A stretch of DNA of 41,587 nt from an uncultured Bacteroidota bacterium. GTDB taxonomy: Bacteria > Bacteroidota > Bacteroidia > 2-12-FULL-35-15. Position 1 is the stretch's first letter; every line of letters begins with the position of its first letter. Under the pieces are notes generated by a model, which made no database searches, was not told the origin of the DNA, and saw only the letters and a list, made by a program, of their open reading frames with translations. Below are positions 17,928 to 27,000 of the stretch, in pieces. The DNA is taken from contig CAIXIP010000012.1 of assembly GCA_903919535.1 (NCBI GenBank), positions 1 through 41,587 of the forward strand, written 5' to 3'. The position numbers and the translations under genes are program-made.

Positions 17928-18380
17928 ATGGAAAAAAAGCACACAGAAACAGTCGATTCTAAACTAAAGACTTCATGGCAAATAATCAGTAGAATGTATA
18001 ATGCAGAAGCGATACAACATGGCGGAACAATTGCAATGGGTTACTTTTTATTGAATATTGATAGTCAAGAAGGGTCATATGCTTCAGATATTGCACCAAA
18101 GCTTGGAATGGAAAGCACATCACTTTCCCGAATCATAAAAACGCTGGAAGAAGAAAAAATGATCATTCGCAAAACAGATAAGACAGACAAAAGAAAAGTG
18201 AAGATTATTCTGACAGAAAAAGGGAAAGGAAATAAAGACCTAGCTAAAAATATAGTTCGAAATTTCAATAAATTAGTTGAACAAAAAATAGGAAAAAAAA
18301 GAATTGAAGATTTCTCTGCTACAATAAATCAAATAACAAAACTTGCTGAAGAAAGACATAAACAAATAAAATTAGGTTAA
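17928..18380 (+). CDS. MarR-family transcriptional regulator, probable regulator of fatty-acid oxidation
   Basis: 150 residues, winged helix-turn-helix. The HTH region is SYASDIAPKLGMESTSLSRIIKTLEEEKMI, followed by the wing with RKTDKTDKRKVKIILTEKG; these match MarR. Flanking N- and C-terminal helices would form the dimer and ligand pocket. The gene lies 12 bp before the HAD/ECH fusion gene, so it is the first gene of the beta-oxidation operon. Inference: it represses the operon and is released by a fatty acid or acyl-CoA, as other transcription factors do for fad genes elsewhere. The start is ATG 17928, since the upstream extension has no MarR-like sequence and overlaps the promoter. Confidence 0.92.
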   Translation: MEKKHTETVDSKLKTSWQIISRMYNAEAIQHGGTIAMGYFLLNIDSQEGSYASDIAPKLGMESTSLSRIIKTLEEEKMIIRKTDKTDKRKVKIILTEKGKGNKDLAKNIVRNFNKLVEQKIGKKRIEDFSATINQITKLAEERHKQIKLG

Positions 18381-18392
18381 AACATATATATT

Positions 18393-20768
18393 ATGAACAG
18401 AACAATAAAAAAAGTTGCAGTACTAGGTTCCGGTGTTATGGGAAGCCGTATTGCCTGCCATTTTGCAAACATTGGTATTGAAGTTTTATTACTTGACATT
18501 GTACCTAAAGATGCAACTGCTGACAAAAAATCACGCAATAAAATTGTTGATGATGCATTAACATTTGCATTAAAATCAAACCCTTCTCCTATTTATCGTA
18601 AGGCTTTTGCTAAAAGAATTACCACAGGAAACTTTGATGACAACATGAAAGACATCGCAGATTCCGACTGGATCATTGAAGTTGTTATCGAACGATTGGA
18701 TATTAAAAAACAAGTATTCGCTAAAGTAGAAATGTATCGTAAACCTGGAACATTAATTACTTCCAACACTTCTGGCATTCCTATTCATTTAATGAATGAA
18801 GGACGAAGTGAAGATTTCCAAAAACATTTCTGTGGTTCTCACTTTTTTAACCCTCCACGTTATTTACGTTTATTAGAAATTATCCCTACACCGAAAACAT
18901 CACCTGAAGTTATTGACTTTTTAATGCATTATGGTGAATTGTATTTAGGCAAAACTACTGTTTTATGTAAAGATACACCTGCTTTTATTGCCAATAGAAT
19001 TGGGGTTTATGGTATCATGAGTTTATTTCACATGGTAGAAAAAATGGGGTTAACTATTGACGAAGTTGATAAATTAACAGGTCCTGTTTTGGGTCGTCCT
19101 AAGTCTGCAACTTTCCGAACATGCGATGTTGTAGGGTTAGATACATTGGTTCATGTTGCTAATGGCGTTGCGGATAGCTGCCCAAAAGATGAAGCAATTG
19201 AATCTTTTAAAATTCCAGGATTTGTATCCAAAATGGTGGAGAACAAATGGCTTGGAAGTAAAACAGAACAAGGGTTTTTCAAGAAAGCTAAAGGAGCAAA
19301 TGGCAAATCAGAAATTCAGTCGTTGGACCTTAAAACACTTGAGTATAAAACTTCTCAAAAAGCAAAATTTGCAACATTAGAAGCAACAAAATCAATTGAT
19401 AATTTACGTGATCGCATGAAAGTGTTAATTGCTGGAAAAGACAAAGCAGGTGAGTTTTACCGTGCTTCTTTCTATGGCTTATTCGCTTATGTAAGTAATC
19501 GCATTCCCGAAATAACAGATGAGTTATTTAAAATTGATGCTGCTATGAATGCAGGATTTGCATGGGAACTTGGCCCATTCGAAGCATGGGATGCACTTGG
19601 TGTTTCAGAAACTGTAAAAGCTATGGAAACCGCAGGAAACAAACCTGCACAATGGATCTTTGATATGCTTGCAAGTGGCGCAACAACTTTTTACAAAGTA
19701 GAAAATGGAAGCAAAAAATATTACGACATTCCAACGAAAGCATACAAAGTAATTCCTGGTACTGAATCATTTATTTTATTAGATAACATCCGTGCAAATA
19801 AAACCGTTTGGAAAAACAGCGGTGCAACTGTTACAGATATTGGCGATGGAATATTGAATTTAGAATGGAATACAAAAATGAATTCTATCGGTGGAGAAGT
19901 AATCGAAGGAATCAATAAAGCAATTGCTATCGCTGAAAAAGATTTCAGAGGATTAGTCATTTCAAATGAAGGAGCAAATTTTAGTGCGGGCGCAAATGTG
20001 GGAATGATATTTATGATGGCAGTGGAACAAGAATATGATGAATTAAATTTCGCAATCAAAACATTTCAAAATACAATGATGCGTGTTCGATACTCTTCTA
20101 TACCTGTGGTAGTAGCACCTCACAACCTTGCTTTAGGTGGCGCTTGTGAAATGAGCATGCACTCTGACAGAGTTGTACTTCATGCAGAAACATATATGGG
20201 ATTAGTTGAGTTTGGTGTAGGATTGATTCCCGGAGGTGGCGGAACAAAAGAGTTTGCGGTTAGACTATCTGATGAAATAAGAGATGGTGATGTTGAATTA
20301 AATAGTTTCCGTGATCGTTTTTTAACAATCGGACAAGCAAAAGTTTCAACCTCTGCCTATGAAGCATTCGACTTAGGATACTTGCGTAAAAACAAAGATG
20401 TGGTAGTTCTTTCACGAAATCGTGTGTTGGCAGAAGCAAAAGCAAATTGCATTGAAATAGCTGATGCAGGTTATACACAACCAGCTGCGCGAAAAGATAT
20501 TCGTGTACTAGGGAAACAGGCACTGGGCTTGGCTTATCTTGGAGCAAACTCAATGATGTCAGGGCATTACATTAGCGAACATGATGTAAAAATTTCACAA
20601 AAAATGGCTTATGTACTTTGTGGTGGAGACCTATCATCTCCTACTTTAGTAAGCGAACAATACTTATTAGATCTGGAACGTGAAGCATTTTTATCGCTTT
20701 GCGGAGAACGTAAAACATTGGAAAGATTACAAAGTATTATTTCCGGAGGAAAAATTTTAAGAAATTAA
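18393..20768 (+). CDS. fadN: 3-hydroxyacyl-CoA dehydrogenase / enoyl-CoA hydratase fusion (FadN-type order)
   Basis: Bifunctional beta-oxidation enzyme of 791 residues: hydration of trans-2-enoyl-CoA and NAD-dependent oxidation of L-3-hydroxyacyl-CoA. The dehydrogenase comes first: GSGVMG at 12-17 binds NAD, and His150 (HFFNPP) with Glu162 forms the expected catalytic dyad. The C-terminal crotonase domain shows NFSAGANVG and VEFGVGLIPGGGGTKE. This order is that of Bacillus FadN and opposite to E. coli FadB, where the hydratase is N-terminal. The second gene of the marR operon, followed after 48 bp by its usual partner thiolase. Confidence 0.95.
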   Translation: MNRTIKKVAVLGSGVMGSRIACHFANIGIEVLLLDIVPKDATADKKSRNKIVDDALTFALKSNPSPIYRKAFAKRITTGNFDDNMKDIADSDWIIEVVIERLDIKKQVFAKVEMYRKPGTLITSNTSGIPIHLMNEGRSEDFQKHFCGSHFFNPPRYLRLLEIIPTPKTSPEVIDFLMHYGELYLGKTTVLCKDTPAFIANRIGVYGIMSLFHMVEKMGLTIDEVDKLTGPVLGRPKSATFRTCDVVGLDTLVHVANGVADSCPKDEAIESFKIPGFVSKMVENKWLGSKTEQGFFKKAKGANGKSEIQSLDLKTLEYKTSQKAKFATLEATKSIDNLRDRMKVLIAGKDKAGEFYRASFYGLFAYVSNRIPEITDELFKIDAAMNAGFAWELGPFEAWDALGVSETVKAMETAGNKPAQWIFDMLASGATTFYKVENGSKKYYDIPTKAYKVIPGTESFILLDNIRANKTVWKNSGATVTDIGDGILNLEWNTKMNSIGGEVIEGINKAIAIAEKDFRGLVISNEGANFSAGANVGMIFMMAVEQEYDELNFAIKTFQNTMMRVRYSSIPVVVAPHNLALGGACEMSMHSDRVVLHAETYMGLVEFGVGLIPGGGGTKEFAVRLSDEIRDGDVELNSFRDRFLTIGQAKVSTSAYEAFDLGYLRKNKDVVVLSRNRVLAEAKANCIEIADAGYTQPAARKDIRVLGKQALGLAYLGANSMMSGHYISEHDVKISQKMAYVLCGGDLSSPTLVSEQYLLDLEREAFLSLCGERKTLERLQSIISGGKILRN

Positions 20769-20816
20769 TAATTCGATTTGAGAATTAAAACATCTCCTAT
20801 CTAAAATCAAATAAAT

Positions 20817-21992
20817 ATGAATGCATATATAGTAGCAGGTTTCCGTAGCGCAGTTGGCAAAGCTAACAAAGGCGGATTTCGTTTCACTCGTCCTGATGAT
20901 TTGGCATCGGATGTTATCAAATATTTAATGGCATCTGTACCAAATGTTAATCCTGATCAAGTGGATGACGTTATTGTTGGCAATGCGATGCCAGAAGCTG
21001 AGCAAGGTTTAAACATGGGAAGATTAATTTCTCTTCTCGCACTTAATACCGACAAAGTTCCGGGAATGACAGTAAACCGTTATTGTTCTTCAGGTTTGGA
21101 AACAATTGCTATCGCTGCAACACGAATTCATTCAGGAATGGCAGACTGCATCATTGCCGGTGGCGCTGAAAGCATGAGTTTAATTCCAATGGGTGGATGG
21201 AGAATTGTACCACATGCAGGAGTTGCTTTGGCACACCCTGATCACTACTGGGGAATGGGATTAACGGCAGAGGCTGTTGCAAATGAATACAACATTAACC
21301 GTGAAGATCAAGATGCATTTGCATTTAACTCACATCAAAAAGCAATTAAAGCAATTAAAGACGAAAAATTCAAAAATGAAATTGTACCTGTTAAAATCTC
21401 TGAAACCTACGTGGATGAGAACGAGAAAAAGAAAACGCGCGAATTTATTATTAGTGCCGATGAAGGTCCGCGTGCTGACACAACCATTGAAGCGCTCGCA
21501 AAATTAAAACCTGTATTTGATGCTAAAGGAAGCGTTACCGCAGGAAATTCTTCTCAAACAAGTGATGGCGCAGCTTTCGTAATGATTGTTTCTGAAAAAT
21601 TTCTTAAAGAAAATAATCTAAAGCCAATTGCACGTATGGTAAGTTATGCTGCAGCAGGCGTTCCACCTCGTATCATGGGAATTGGCCCAGTAGCTGCTAT
21701 TCCGAAAGCATTAAAATTAGCTGGATTAAATTTAAATCAAATCGATCTGATTGAATTGAATGAAGCATTTGCTTCTCAATCATTAGCTGTTATCCGTGAA
21801 TTAAAATTAAATCCGGAAATCGTTAACGTTAATGGTGGAGCTATTGCATTAGGCCATCCATTAGGTTGTACAGGAGGAAAATTATCGGTGCAACTATTCA
21901 ATGAGTTAAAACGAAGAGATAAAAAATATGGTATAGTTTCTATGTGCGTAGGAACAGGACAAGGTGCTGCAGGGATATTTGAAATGATGTAG
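20817..21992 (+). CDS. fadA: Acetyl-CoA C-acyltransferase (3-ketoacyl-CoA thiolase)
   Basis: Thiolytic cleavage of 3-ketoacyl-CoA to acetyl-CoA and a shortened acyl-CoA, last step of the beta-oxidation cycle. 391 residues, the usual length. The nucleophile is Cys90 in NRYCSSGLETIA; GGAESMS follows; NEAFASQ, His347 in GGAIALGHPLGCTGG and the second active-site Cys377 in CVGTGQGAAG are all present. It sits between the HAD/ECH gene and the acyl-CoA dehydrogenase gene with short gaps, which fits one transcript and a FadN/FadA-type functional pair. Confidence 0.96.
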   Translation: MNAYIVAGFRSAVGKANKGGFRFTRPDDLASDVIKYLMASVPNVNPDQVDDVIVGNAMPEAEQGLNMGRLISLLALNTDKVPGMTVNRYCSSGLETIAIAATRIHSGMADCIIAGGAESMSLIPMGGWRIVPHAGVALAHPDHYWGMGLTAEAVANEYNINREDQDAFAFNSHQKAIKAIKDEKFKNEIVPVKISETYVDENEKKKTREFIISADEGPRADTTIEALAKLKPVFDAKGSVTAGNSSQTSDGAAFVMIVSEKFLKENNLKPIARMVSYAAAGVPPRIMGIGPVAAIPKALKLAGLNLNQIDLIELNEAFASQSLAVIRELKLNPEIVNVNGGAIALGHPLGCTGGKLSVQLFNELKRRDKKYGIVSMCVGTGQGAAGIFEMM

Positions 21993-22045
21993 AACTAAAA
22001 ACTTTTAAATAATAATATTCATAATATAAAAATCCAACACCCAAT

Positions 22046-23839
22046 ATGTCAACAACAACTGAAACAACAACTTTAAAAGGAGGCGAATTCCTTATTAAAG
22101 AAACCGAAGCAAAAAATGTTTTTATTCCTGAAGAATGGAATGAAGAACAAAAAATGATAGCACAAAGTTGTCATGATTTTTTAGCACAACACATTTGGCC
22201 AAATCTTGACAGAATTGATGCACAAGAAGAAGGTTTGATGCCAGATCTATTAAACAAAGCCGGAGAGCTTGGTTTATTGGGAATTTCAGTCCCCGAAGAA
22301 TTCGGGGGATTCGGAAAAGATTTTACTACTTCAATGTTAGCAACAGAAATACTTGGTGCCGGACATTCTTTTGCTGTTGCAATTTCTGCACACACAGGAA
22401 TTGGAACATTACCAATTTTATATTATGGTACAGCTGAACAAAAAGCAAAATACATCCCTAAACTAGCCAGTGGAGAATGGAAAGCAGCATATTGTTTAAC
22501 AGAACCAAACTCCGGTTCAGATGCTAATTCAGGAAAGACAAAGGCTGTGCTTACAGCTGATGGCAAACATTATATTTTGAACGGGCAAAAAATGTGGATC
22601 ACGAATGGTGGATTCGCTGACGTATTTACAGTGTTCGCTAAAATTGATGATGATGAAAATCTAAGTGCATTCATTGTTGAAAAATCATTTAATGGAATTT
22701 CATTGAATCCAGAAGAACATAAGATGGGAATAAAAGGAAGTTCAACTCGTCAAGTATTTTTCAATGATTGCAAAGTGCCGGTTGAAAATTTATTATCTGA
22801 CAGACAAAACGGATTTAAGATCGCAGTAAACATATTGAATCTTGGTCGTGTTAAACTTGGAGGTGCTGCTATTGGCGCAAGTAAAGAAGTAACCAGCAAA
22901 TCTATTCAATATGCAAATGAGCGTCAGCAATTTGGAAGATCAATTTCTAAATATGGTGCTATTCGTCACAAAATTGCAGAACAAGCGATCCTAATTTATG
23001 CAAGTGAATCAGCTATTTACAGGGCTAGCCAAAATATAGAAGATGCAACAAAAGCTTTAATTGCAGGAGGAATGGACGATGCAAAAGCAAAACTGAAAGG
23101 CACAGAACAATTTGCCGTTGAAGCAGCTATAATCAAAGTGCACGGTTCTGAGGTGCTGGATTTTGTTGTTGATGAAGGTGTTCAGATTTATGGAGGAATG
23201 GGATATAGTGCTGAAGCCCCTATGGATAGAGCATATCGTGATGCACGTATCAATAGAATATTTGAAGGAACAAATGAGATCAACCGAATGTTAACGGTAG
23301 ACATGATGTTGAAACGTGCCATGAAAGGCGAATTAGATCTTATGGGACCAGCACAAAAAGTTGCTGCTGAATTAATGAGTATTCCTGATTTTGGTTCCGG
23401 TGAAGAAACATTATTCTCAAGAGAGAAAAAATACGTTGCCAATTTCAAAAAAGCAGTGTTGATGGTTGCGGGATCTGCAGTTCAAAAACTAATGATGCAA
23501 TTAGGAAAAGAGCAAGAGATATTAATGAACCTTGCCGATATGATAATTGAAACCTATATTTCAGAATCTATTCAACTGCGTGTTGAAAAACTAGTTGAAA
23601 TAAAAGGCGAAGAGGCATGTAAAGTTCAATTGGATATGATGCGTGTTTATTTAAATGATGCTGCAGATAAAATCCACAAAGCAGGCAAAGAAGCTATCAA
23701 CAGCTACGCTGAAGGCGATGAGCAACGAATGATGTTAGTTGGGTTAAAACGTTTTACCAAGACAGAACCTTTAAACACAACAGCTGCCCGCAGAAATGTT
23801 TCTGAGAAATTAATTGCAGAAAACAAATATTGTTTTTAA
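22046..23839 (+). CDS. fadE: Acyl-CoA dehydrogenase (VLCAD-like, FadE role)
   Basis: FAD-dependent first step of beta-oxidation, making trans-2-enoyl-CoA. 597 residues, longer than the roughly 380-residue short-chain type because of a C-terminal helical extension (about 420-597), as in VLCAD/ACAD9-like enzymes. Signature stretches are CLTEPNSGSDAN, GQKMWITNGGFADVFTVF, and YGGMGYSAEAPMDRAYRD followed by RINRIFEGTNEINR, whose Glu is the expected catalytic base. Electrons would go to ETF, whose genes are not in the window. It is the last gene of the operon, followed directly by a strong intrinsic terminator at 23863-23892. Confidence 0.95.
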   Translation: MSTTTETTTLKGGEFLIKETEAKNVFIPEEWNEEQKMIAQSCHDFLAQHIWPNLDRIDAQEEGLMPDLLNKAGELGLLGISVPEEFGGFGKDFTTSMLATEILGAGHSFAVAISAHTGIGTLPILYYGTAEQKAKYIPKLASGEWKAAYCLTEPNSGSDANSGKTKAVLTADGKHYILNGQKMWITNGGFADVFTVFAKIDDDENLSAFIVEKSFNGISLNPEEHKMGIKGSSTRQVFFNDCKVPVENLLSDRQNGFKIAVNILNLGRVKLGGAAIGASKEVTSKSIQYANERQQFGRSISKYGAIRHKIAEQAILIYASESAIYRASQNIEDATKALIAGGMDDAKAKLKGTEQFAVEAAIIKVHGSEVLDFVVDEGVQIYGGMGYSAEAPMDRAYRDARINRIFEGTNEINRMLTVDMMLKRAMKGELDLMGPAQKVAAELMSIPDFGSGEETLFSREKKYVANFKKAVLMVAGSAVQKLMMQLGKEQEILMNLADMIIETYISESIQLRVEKLVEIKGEEACKVQLDMMRVYLNDAADKIHKAGKEAINSYAEGDEQRMMLVGLKRFTKTEPLNTTAARRNVSEKLIAENKYCF

Positions 23840-23862
23840 TATTTATTGATTTTTTTAACTAT

Positions 23863-23892
23863 AAAACCTATGGCACTTGCCATAGGTTTTTG
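23863..23892 (+). terminator. Strong intrinsic terminator ending the fad operon
   Basis: Perfect 12-bp arms AAAACCTATGGC (23863-23874) and GCCATAGGTTTT (23879-23890) with loop ACTT, followed by a T-rich tract. It lies 23 bp after the acyl-CoA dehydrogenase stop. Confidence 0.9.
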
Positions 23893-23953
23893 TTTTTAAA
23901 ACAATGCTTTCTCAAGGTTGTATAAAATTATTTACTTTCATTAAGAAAACATT

Positions 23954-23961
23954 TATCTTTG
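23954..23961 (+). promoter_or_regulatory. TAnnTTTG promoter element of the MGMT gene
   Basis: TATCTTTG ends 9 nt before the ATG at 23971. A TTTA at 23931-23934, 19 nt upstream, can serve as the -33 element. It shows that the longer reading frame beginning with the TTG at 23959 is not the real start. Confidence 0.6.
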
Positions 23962-23970
23962 ATAAAGACA

Positions 23971-24462
23971 ATGGAATTATATACAACATACTACTCATCA
24001 CCTATTGGGCTAATTGAAATTACAGGCAATGAAGATGGAATTTCATCACTCTCGTTTGAAGAAAAAACAGAAAATAAAAACACAAAAATTCATGCATCAC
24101 TAAAAGAATCCGTTTATCAACTGGATGAATATTTCCAAGGAATCAGAAAGGAATTTGATTTAAAATTAAATCCGGAAGGAAGTAAATTCAAACAAAAAGT
24201 CTGGAAACAATTAATGAAGATTCCTTATGGAAAAACCAGATCCTACCTCCAGATATCAAAACAAATTGGTGATGCCAATGCTAATCGTGCCGTAGGCAAT
24301 GCAAATGGGAAAAACCCGATTCCGATAATTATCCCATGCCATCGTGTAATCGGCAACACAGGAAAACTAGTTGGTTACAGTGGTGGATTATGGCGAAAAG
24401 AATGGTTGCTAAACCATGAAAACAGTATAATCTTCGGTAAGCAAACTAAACTATTTCAATAG
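23971..24462 (+). CDS. ogt: Methylated-DNA--protein-cysteine methyltransferase
   Basis: Suicide repair of O6-methylguanine and O4-methylthymine: the alkyl group is moved to an active-site Cys. 163 residues from ATG 23971. The C-terminal DNA-binding domain shows KVWKQLMKIPYGKTRSY, the Asn of NRAVGNANGKNP, and the active-site PCHRVI with Cys123. The N-terminal part is a short RNase H-like domain. There is no Ada-type zinc or AraC domain, so this is the stand-alone Ogt/MGMT form. It lies 78 bp before the methyltransferase gene. It probably has its own promoter after the fad terminator. Confidence 0.95.
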   Translation: MELYTTYYSSPIGLIEITGNEDGISSLSFEEKTENKNTKIHASLKESVYQLDEYFQGIRKEFDLKLNPEGSKFKQKVWKQLMKIPYGKTRSYLQISKQIGDANANRAVGNANGKNPIPIIIPCHRVIGNTGKLVGYSGGLWRKEWLLNHENSIIFGKQTKLFQ

Positions 24463-24540
24463 GTTCAATTCTAGGTTTTCAAAAACTAATTTCATATTTC
24501 GAGTTTTAATTGTTTTATTTGCACCATAAAACGATGAACC

Positions 24541-25092
24541 GTGAGTCAGAAAGAATTTTTTTCAGCTTTTTTAAAACAAGGTAAAAACATTGGAGCAGTA
24601 GCACCAAGCTCTAAATTTCTTGTTAAAAAAATGGTTGACCCCATTGATTTTACAAATGTTAAATGCATTGTTGAGTTTGGACCCGGAACGGGTACCATTA
24701 CTCATGAATTGTTAAATAGAATGCCTTCAGATTCCATACTATTAGCTTTTGAGATCAACAAAGATTTTTGCGAAAAATTGAATGGAATAAAAGATTCAAG
24801 ATTAAAGATTATTAGCGATACTGCAGAAAATCTAGAGGAATATCTTAAAGAAAACAACATTCAGAAAGTTGATTATATCGTTTCTTCTCTCCCATTTGCG
24901 ATGATTCCAAATGGCATTGTTCGCAATATTTTGAGAGTTGCATTAAAAGTATTAAACCCAAAAGGTGCCTTTATTCAATATCAATATTCGTTAAACTCCT
25001 ATAGAAAATTAAAAAACACGTTTAAAAATGTGGATTTGAATTTCACCCCAATGAATATTCCACCCGCATTTGTTTTTATTTGTACCAATTAG
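24541..25092 (+). CDS. SAM-dependent methyltransferase, phospholipid N-methyltransferase-like
   Basis: 183 residues, class I Rossmann methyltransferase. SAM motif I is VEFGPGTGTIT (44-54); motif IV region is DYIVSSLPFAMIP. The N-terminus, EFFSAFLKQGKNIGAVAPSSKFLVKKM, is characteristic of PmtA-like phospholipid/phosphatidylethanolamine N-methyltransferases and related rRNA-adenine-methyltransferase-fold proteins. The substrate cannot be proven; membrane lipid is the best guess. The start must be the GTG at 24541, because an in-frame stop lies two codons upstream; the ATG at 24534 is in another frame. A near-consensus TTTATTTG lies about 20 nt upstream. The stop overlaps the stop of the opposing gene. 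Confidence 0.85.
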   Translation: MSQKEFFSAFLKQGKNIGAVAPSSKFLVKKMVDPIDFTNVKCIVEFGPGTGTITHELLNRMPSDSILLAFEINKDFCEKLNGIKDSRLKIISDTAENLEEYLKENNIQKVDYIVSSLPFAMIPNGIVRNILRVALKVLNPKGAFIQYQYSLNSYRKLKNTFKNVDLNFTPMNIPPAFVFICTN

Positions 25093-25565
25093 GGTGCATC
25101 TATTGATTCAAGTTCCTCAAATGAATCTATTTTCATTTCTTTCTTTTTTTTATTAACGGTATAATAAATAATTATCCCATTACTGTATATCTCTGTATCT
25201 ACCCTTTGACTTTGGGGAGAACCTGGCCTTCCGCTCCCATTTTGTTTTGTTGAACCAAATGTGATCTGGTAGATTCCTTTATCTTTTTTTGAAAAACTTT
25301 TTATTTGCTGGTATTTTGGAGAAGTGGCAGCTGGATCATCAACCTTTACAATGTTATAATTTATAGTATTACTTAAAGCACTTTTTACAGAATCAACACT
25401 CCATACAAAGGATTTTCCCTTTTTTAATTGAACCATAAAATTTGTTGTGGAAGTTGGTGAAGCACCATGATTAATAGTTTGCATGGTAGCTTTCATTAGT
25501 TTTAAATTCTGAGCAAAAATTGAAGCCGATGGAATTAAAAATAAAAAAAGAAGTTTTCTCATCAT
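25089..25565 (-). CDS. Exported protein of unknown function
   Basis: 158 residues. MRKLLFLFLIPSASIFAQ is a clear Sec signal peptide with cleavage after Ala-Gln; there is no lipobox. The mature part has no motif I recognise. It contains a Gly/Ser/Pro-rich stretch (QNGSGRPGSPQSQR) and alternating strands, and ends with a Lys-rich segment before an acidic tail. Three consecutive possible starts exist (GTG 25568, ATG 25565, ATG 25562). It begins only about 8 nt after the stop of the upstream lipoprotein gene, so the two form a transcription unit. Its stop shares four bases with the stop of the opposing methyltransferase gene. Confidence 0.7.
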   Translation of the reverse strand: MMRKLLFLFLIPSASIFAQNLKLMKATMQTINHGASPTSTTNFMVQLKKGKSFVWSVDSVKSALSNTINYNIVKVDDPAATSPKYQQIKSFSKKDKGIYQITFGSTKQNGSGRPGSPQSQRVDTEIYSNGIIIYYTVNKKKKEMKIDSFEELESIDAP

Positions 25566-25573
25566 CACTGATT

Positions 25574-26884
25574 TTAACGATTATACAAAATATTTATATC
25601 CAAAATTGTTTCTGCCGAATTTAAAAATTTATGCAACGTAGCTGTTGGATAATCAAATGTGCTGATACGATTTGTTTCAGCAACACATAATTCATTTGTT
25701 AGATCATCATATTTTAACTGAATGGCTGTATAGCCTGTCAAATAAGTAGTAAGACTACTATTCAAATATTCATATTTATAAATTGTCCCATTTGAATGAC
25801 CAATTAGATACGTATTTTCATCTATCTTAACGGCACTTAAAATACTTCCGGTGGGCAGAGCATAGTTGTAGGGATTCCATAAATTATTATTTATTCTGTC
25901 AAATAATTGCACTACAGCCTGACCAGAACTGTTTCCAAAAACAAAAACATTTTGAAGATCTTTCTCACAAAATGCAACAACATCCTGGCTTAAGGAGCAT
26001 TCTTGGAATGCAACTCCAGTTGAATAATAAGTATCAATTTTTTTTGTAACAGAAGTTTTGTCCCTTTCCTCGGCTATTAAGTATCCATTGTTGAAACAAA
26101 TTTTTTGTGTGTAAAACCCACTTTTCGAATTTGCATTAAAAATAGAATTCCCCAAATAGTCATAGCCTTTGATATAACCATCGTACCGAGATACATATTC
26201 ATTTTTAACATCTGCATAATAACCCGTAAAATAAGGATTAGAAGATGTATTTGCCATAACATTGAAAGGAATAGAATTATCATTTAGATTAATTCCAGTA
26301 AAACTCCCTGTGTAATTTCCACATATATATCCTTGTTGAAAATAACTACTAATTGAAGACCCGATATAGTCTCCTGAAAAACTATGATATGATGTAATGG
26401 AAGCAAAAGAGCTATCAATATATGACAAATGCGTTTGAGATACATTCGCAGCAGTAACAAAATAAATACTTTTTCTAACTTTTGGAATAGCTGTAAGATA
26501 TATTTTTTGATAGGTGTGTGAATCATTTTTGCCATCAGAAGCAGTGATCAATAAATAATAAAGTCCTGTTTCTAAATGAATATTATCGAGTGCATATTGA
26601 GTATTAATATTCATTGCAGGAGATGAAACGGGTATGGCTAAAGCAGGAATTACAACACTGTGGTTTATATCCACAAGACAAATAGAAAGAGATGTTATTT
26701 GCGTTTCATCAGTTACAGACGCTTTGACCTGAATAACATCCAACACATTATACGATTGATTTTCAGCTGGGGAGGTTATTGTAACTTCTGGACCAAAATT
26801 GTCGTCTGTCTTTTTTTTACATGAAAAAAAGAATGTGATGTGAATTAAGCAAAAAAGGAAAATTATTTTTTTCACTATACGCAT
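25574..26884 (-). CDS. Exported lipoprotein with Ig-like domain and a predicted beta-propeller
   Basis: 436 residues. The lipobox FFSC places the lipidated Cys at 22, followed by KKKTDD, a pattern found on exported Bacteroidota lipoproteins. Residues about 30-130 read as a bacterial Ig-like domain (GPEVTITSPAENQSYNVLD is a typical opening, and ASVTDETQI continues it). The rest (about 135-436) is a series of repeating strand-rich units with aromatic residues such as YFVTAANVS, FVFGNSSG and YLIGHSNG; I infer a beta-propeller, but blade number is not certain. Function unknown. It is the first gene of a pair with the exported protein, and divergent from dnaB. Confidence 0.75.
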   Translation of the reverse strand: MRIVKKIIFLFCLIHITFFFSCKKKTDDNFGPEVTITSPAENQSYNVLDVIQVKASVTDETQITSLSICLVDINHSVVIPALAIPVSSPAMNINTQYALDNIHLETGLYYLLITASDGKNDSHTYQKIYLTAIPKVRKSIYFVTAANVSQTHLSYIDSSFASITSYHSFSGDYIGSSISSYFQQGYICGNYTGSFTGINLNDNSIPFNVMANTSSNPYFTGYYADVKNEYVSRYDGYIKGYDYLGNSIFNANSKSGFYTQKICFNNGYLIAEERDKTSVTKKIDTYYSTGVAFQECSLSQDVVAFCEKDLQNVFVFGNSSGQAVVQLFDRINNNLWNPYNYALPTGSILSAVKIDENTYLIGHSNGTIYKYEYLNSSLTTYLTGYTAIQLKYDDLTNELCVAETNRISTFDYPTATLHKFLNSAETILDINILYNR

Positions 26885-27000
26885 TTTATAAAGTTAATCA
26901 TTTACAGTACTATACGCAAAAACTGCTCGTAAATAATGTTAATAAGATGTTTATCACTTGTTAAAAATTATATTTATGAGAAGTTGTTTTCATTTTTTGG

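Noticed and set aside
24534-24580. ATG at 24534 as the methyltransferase start
   Set aside because: It is in a different frame from the methyltransferase; the in-frame GTG at 24541 follows a stop by two codons and gives the family N-terminus.
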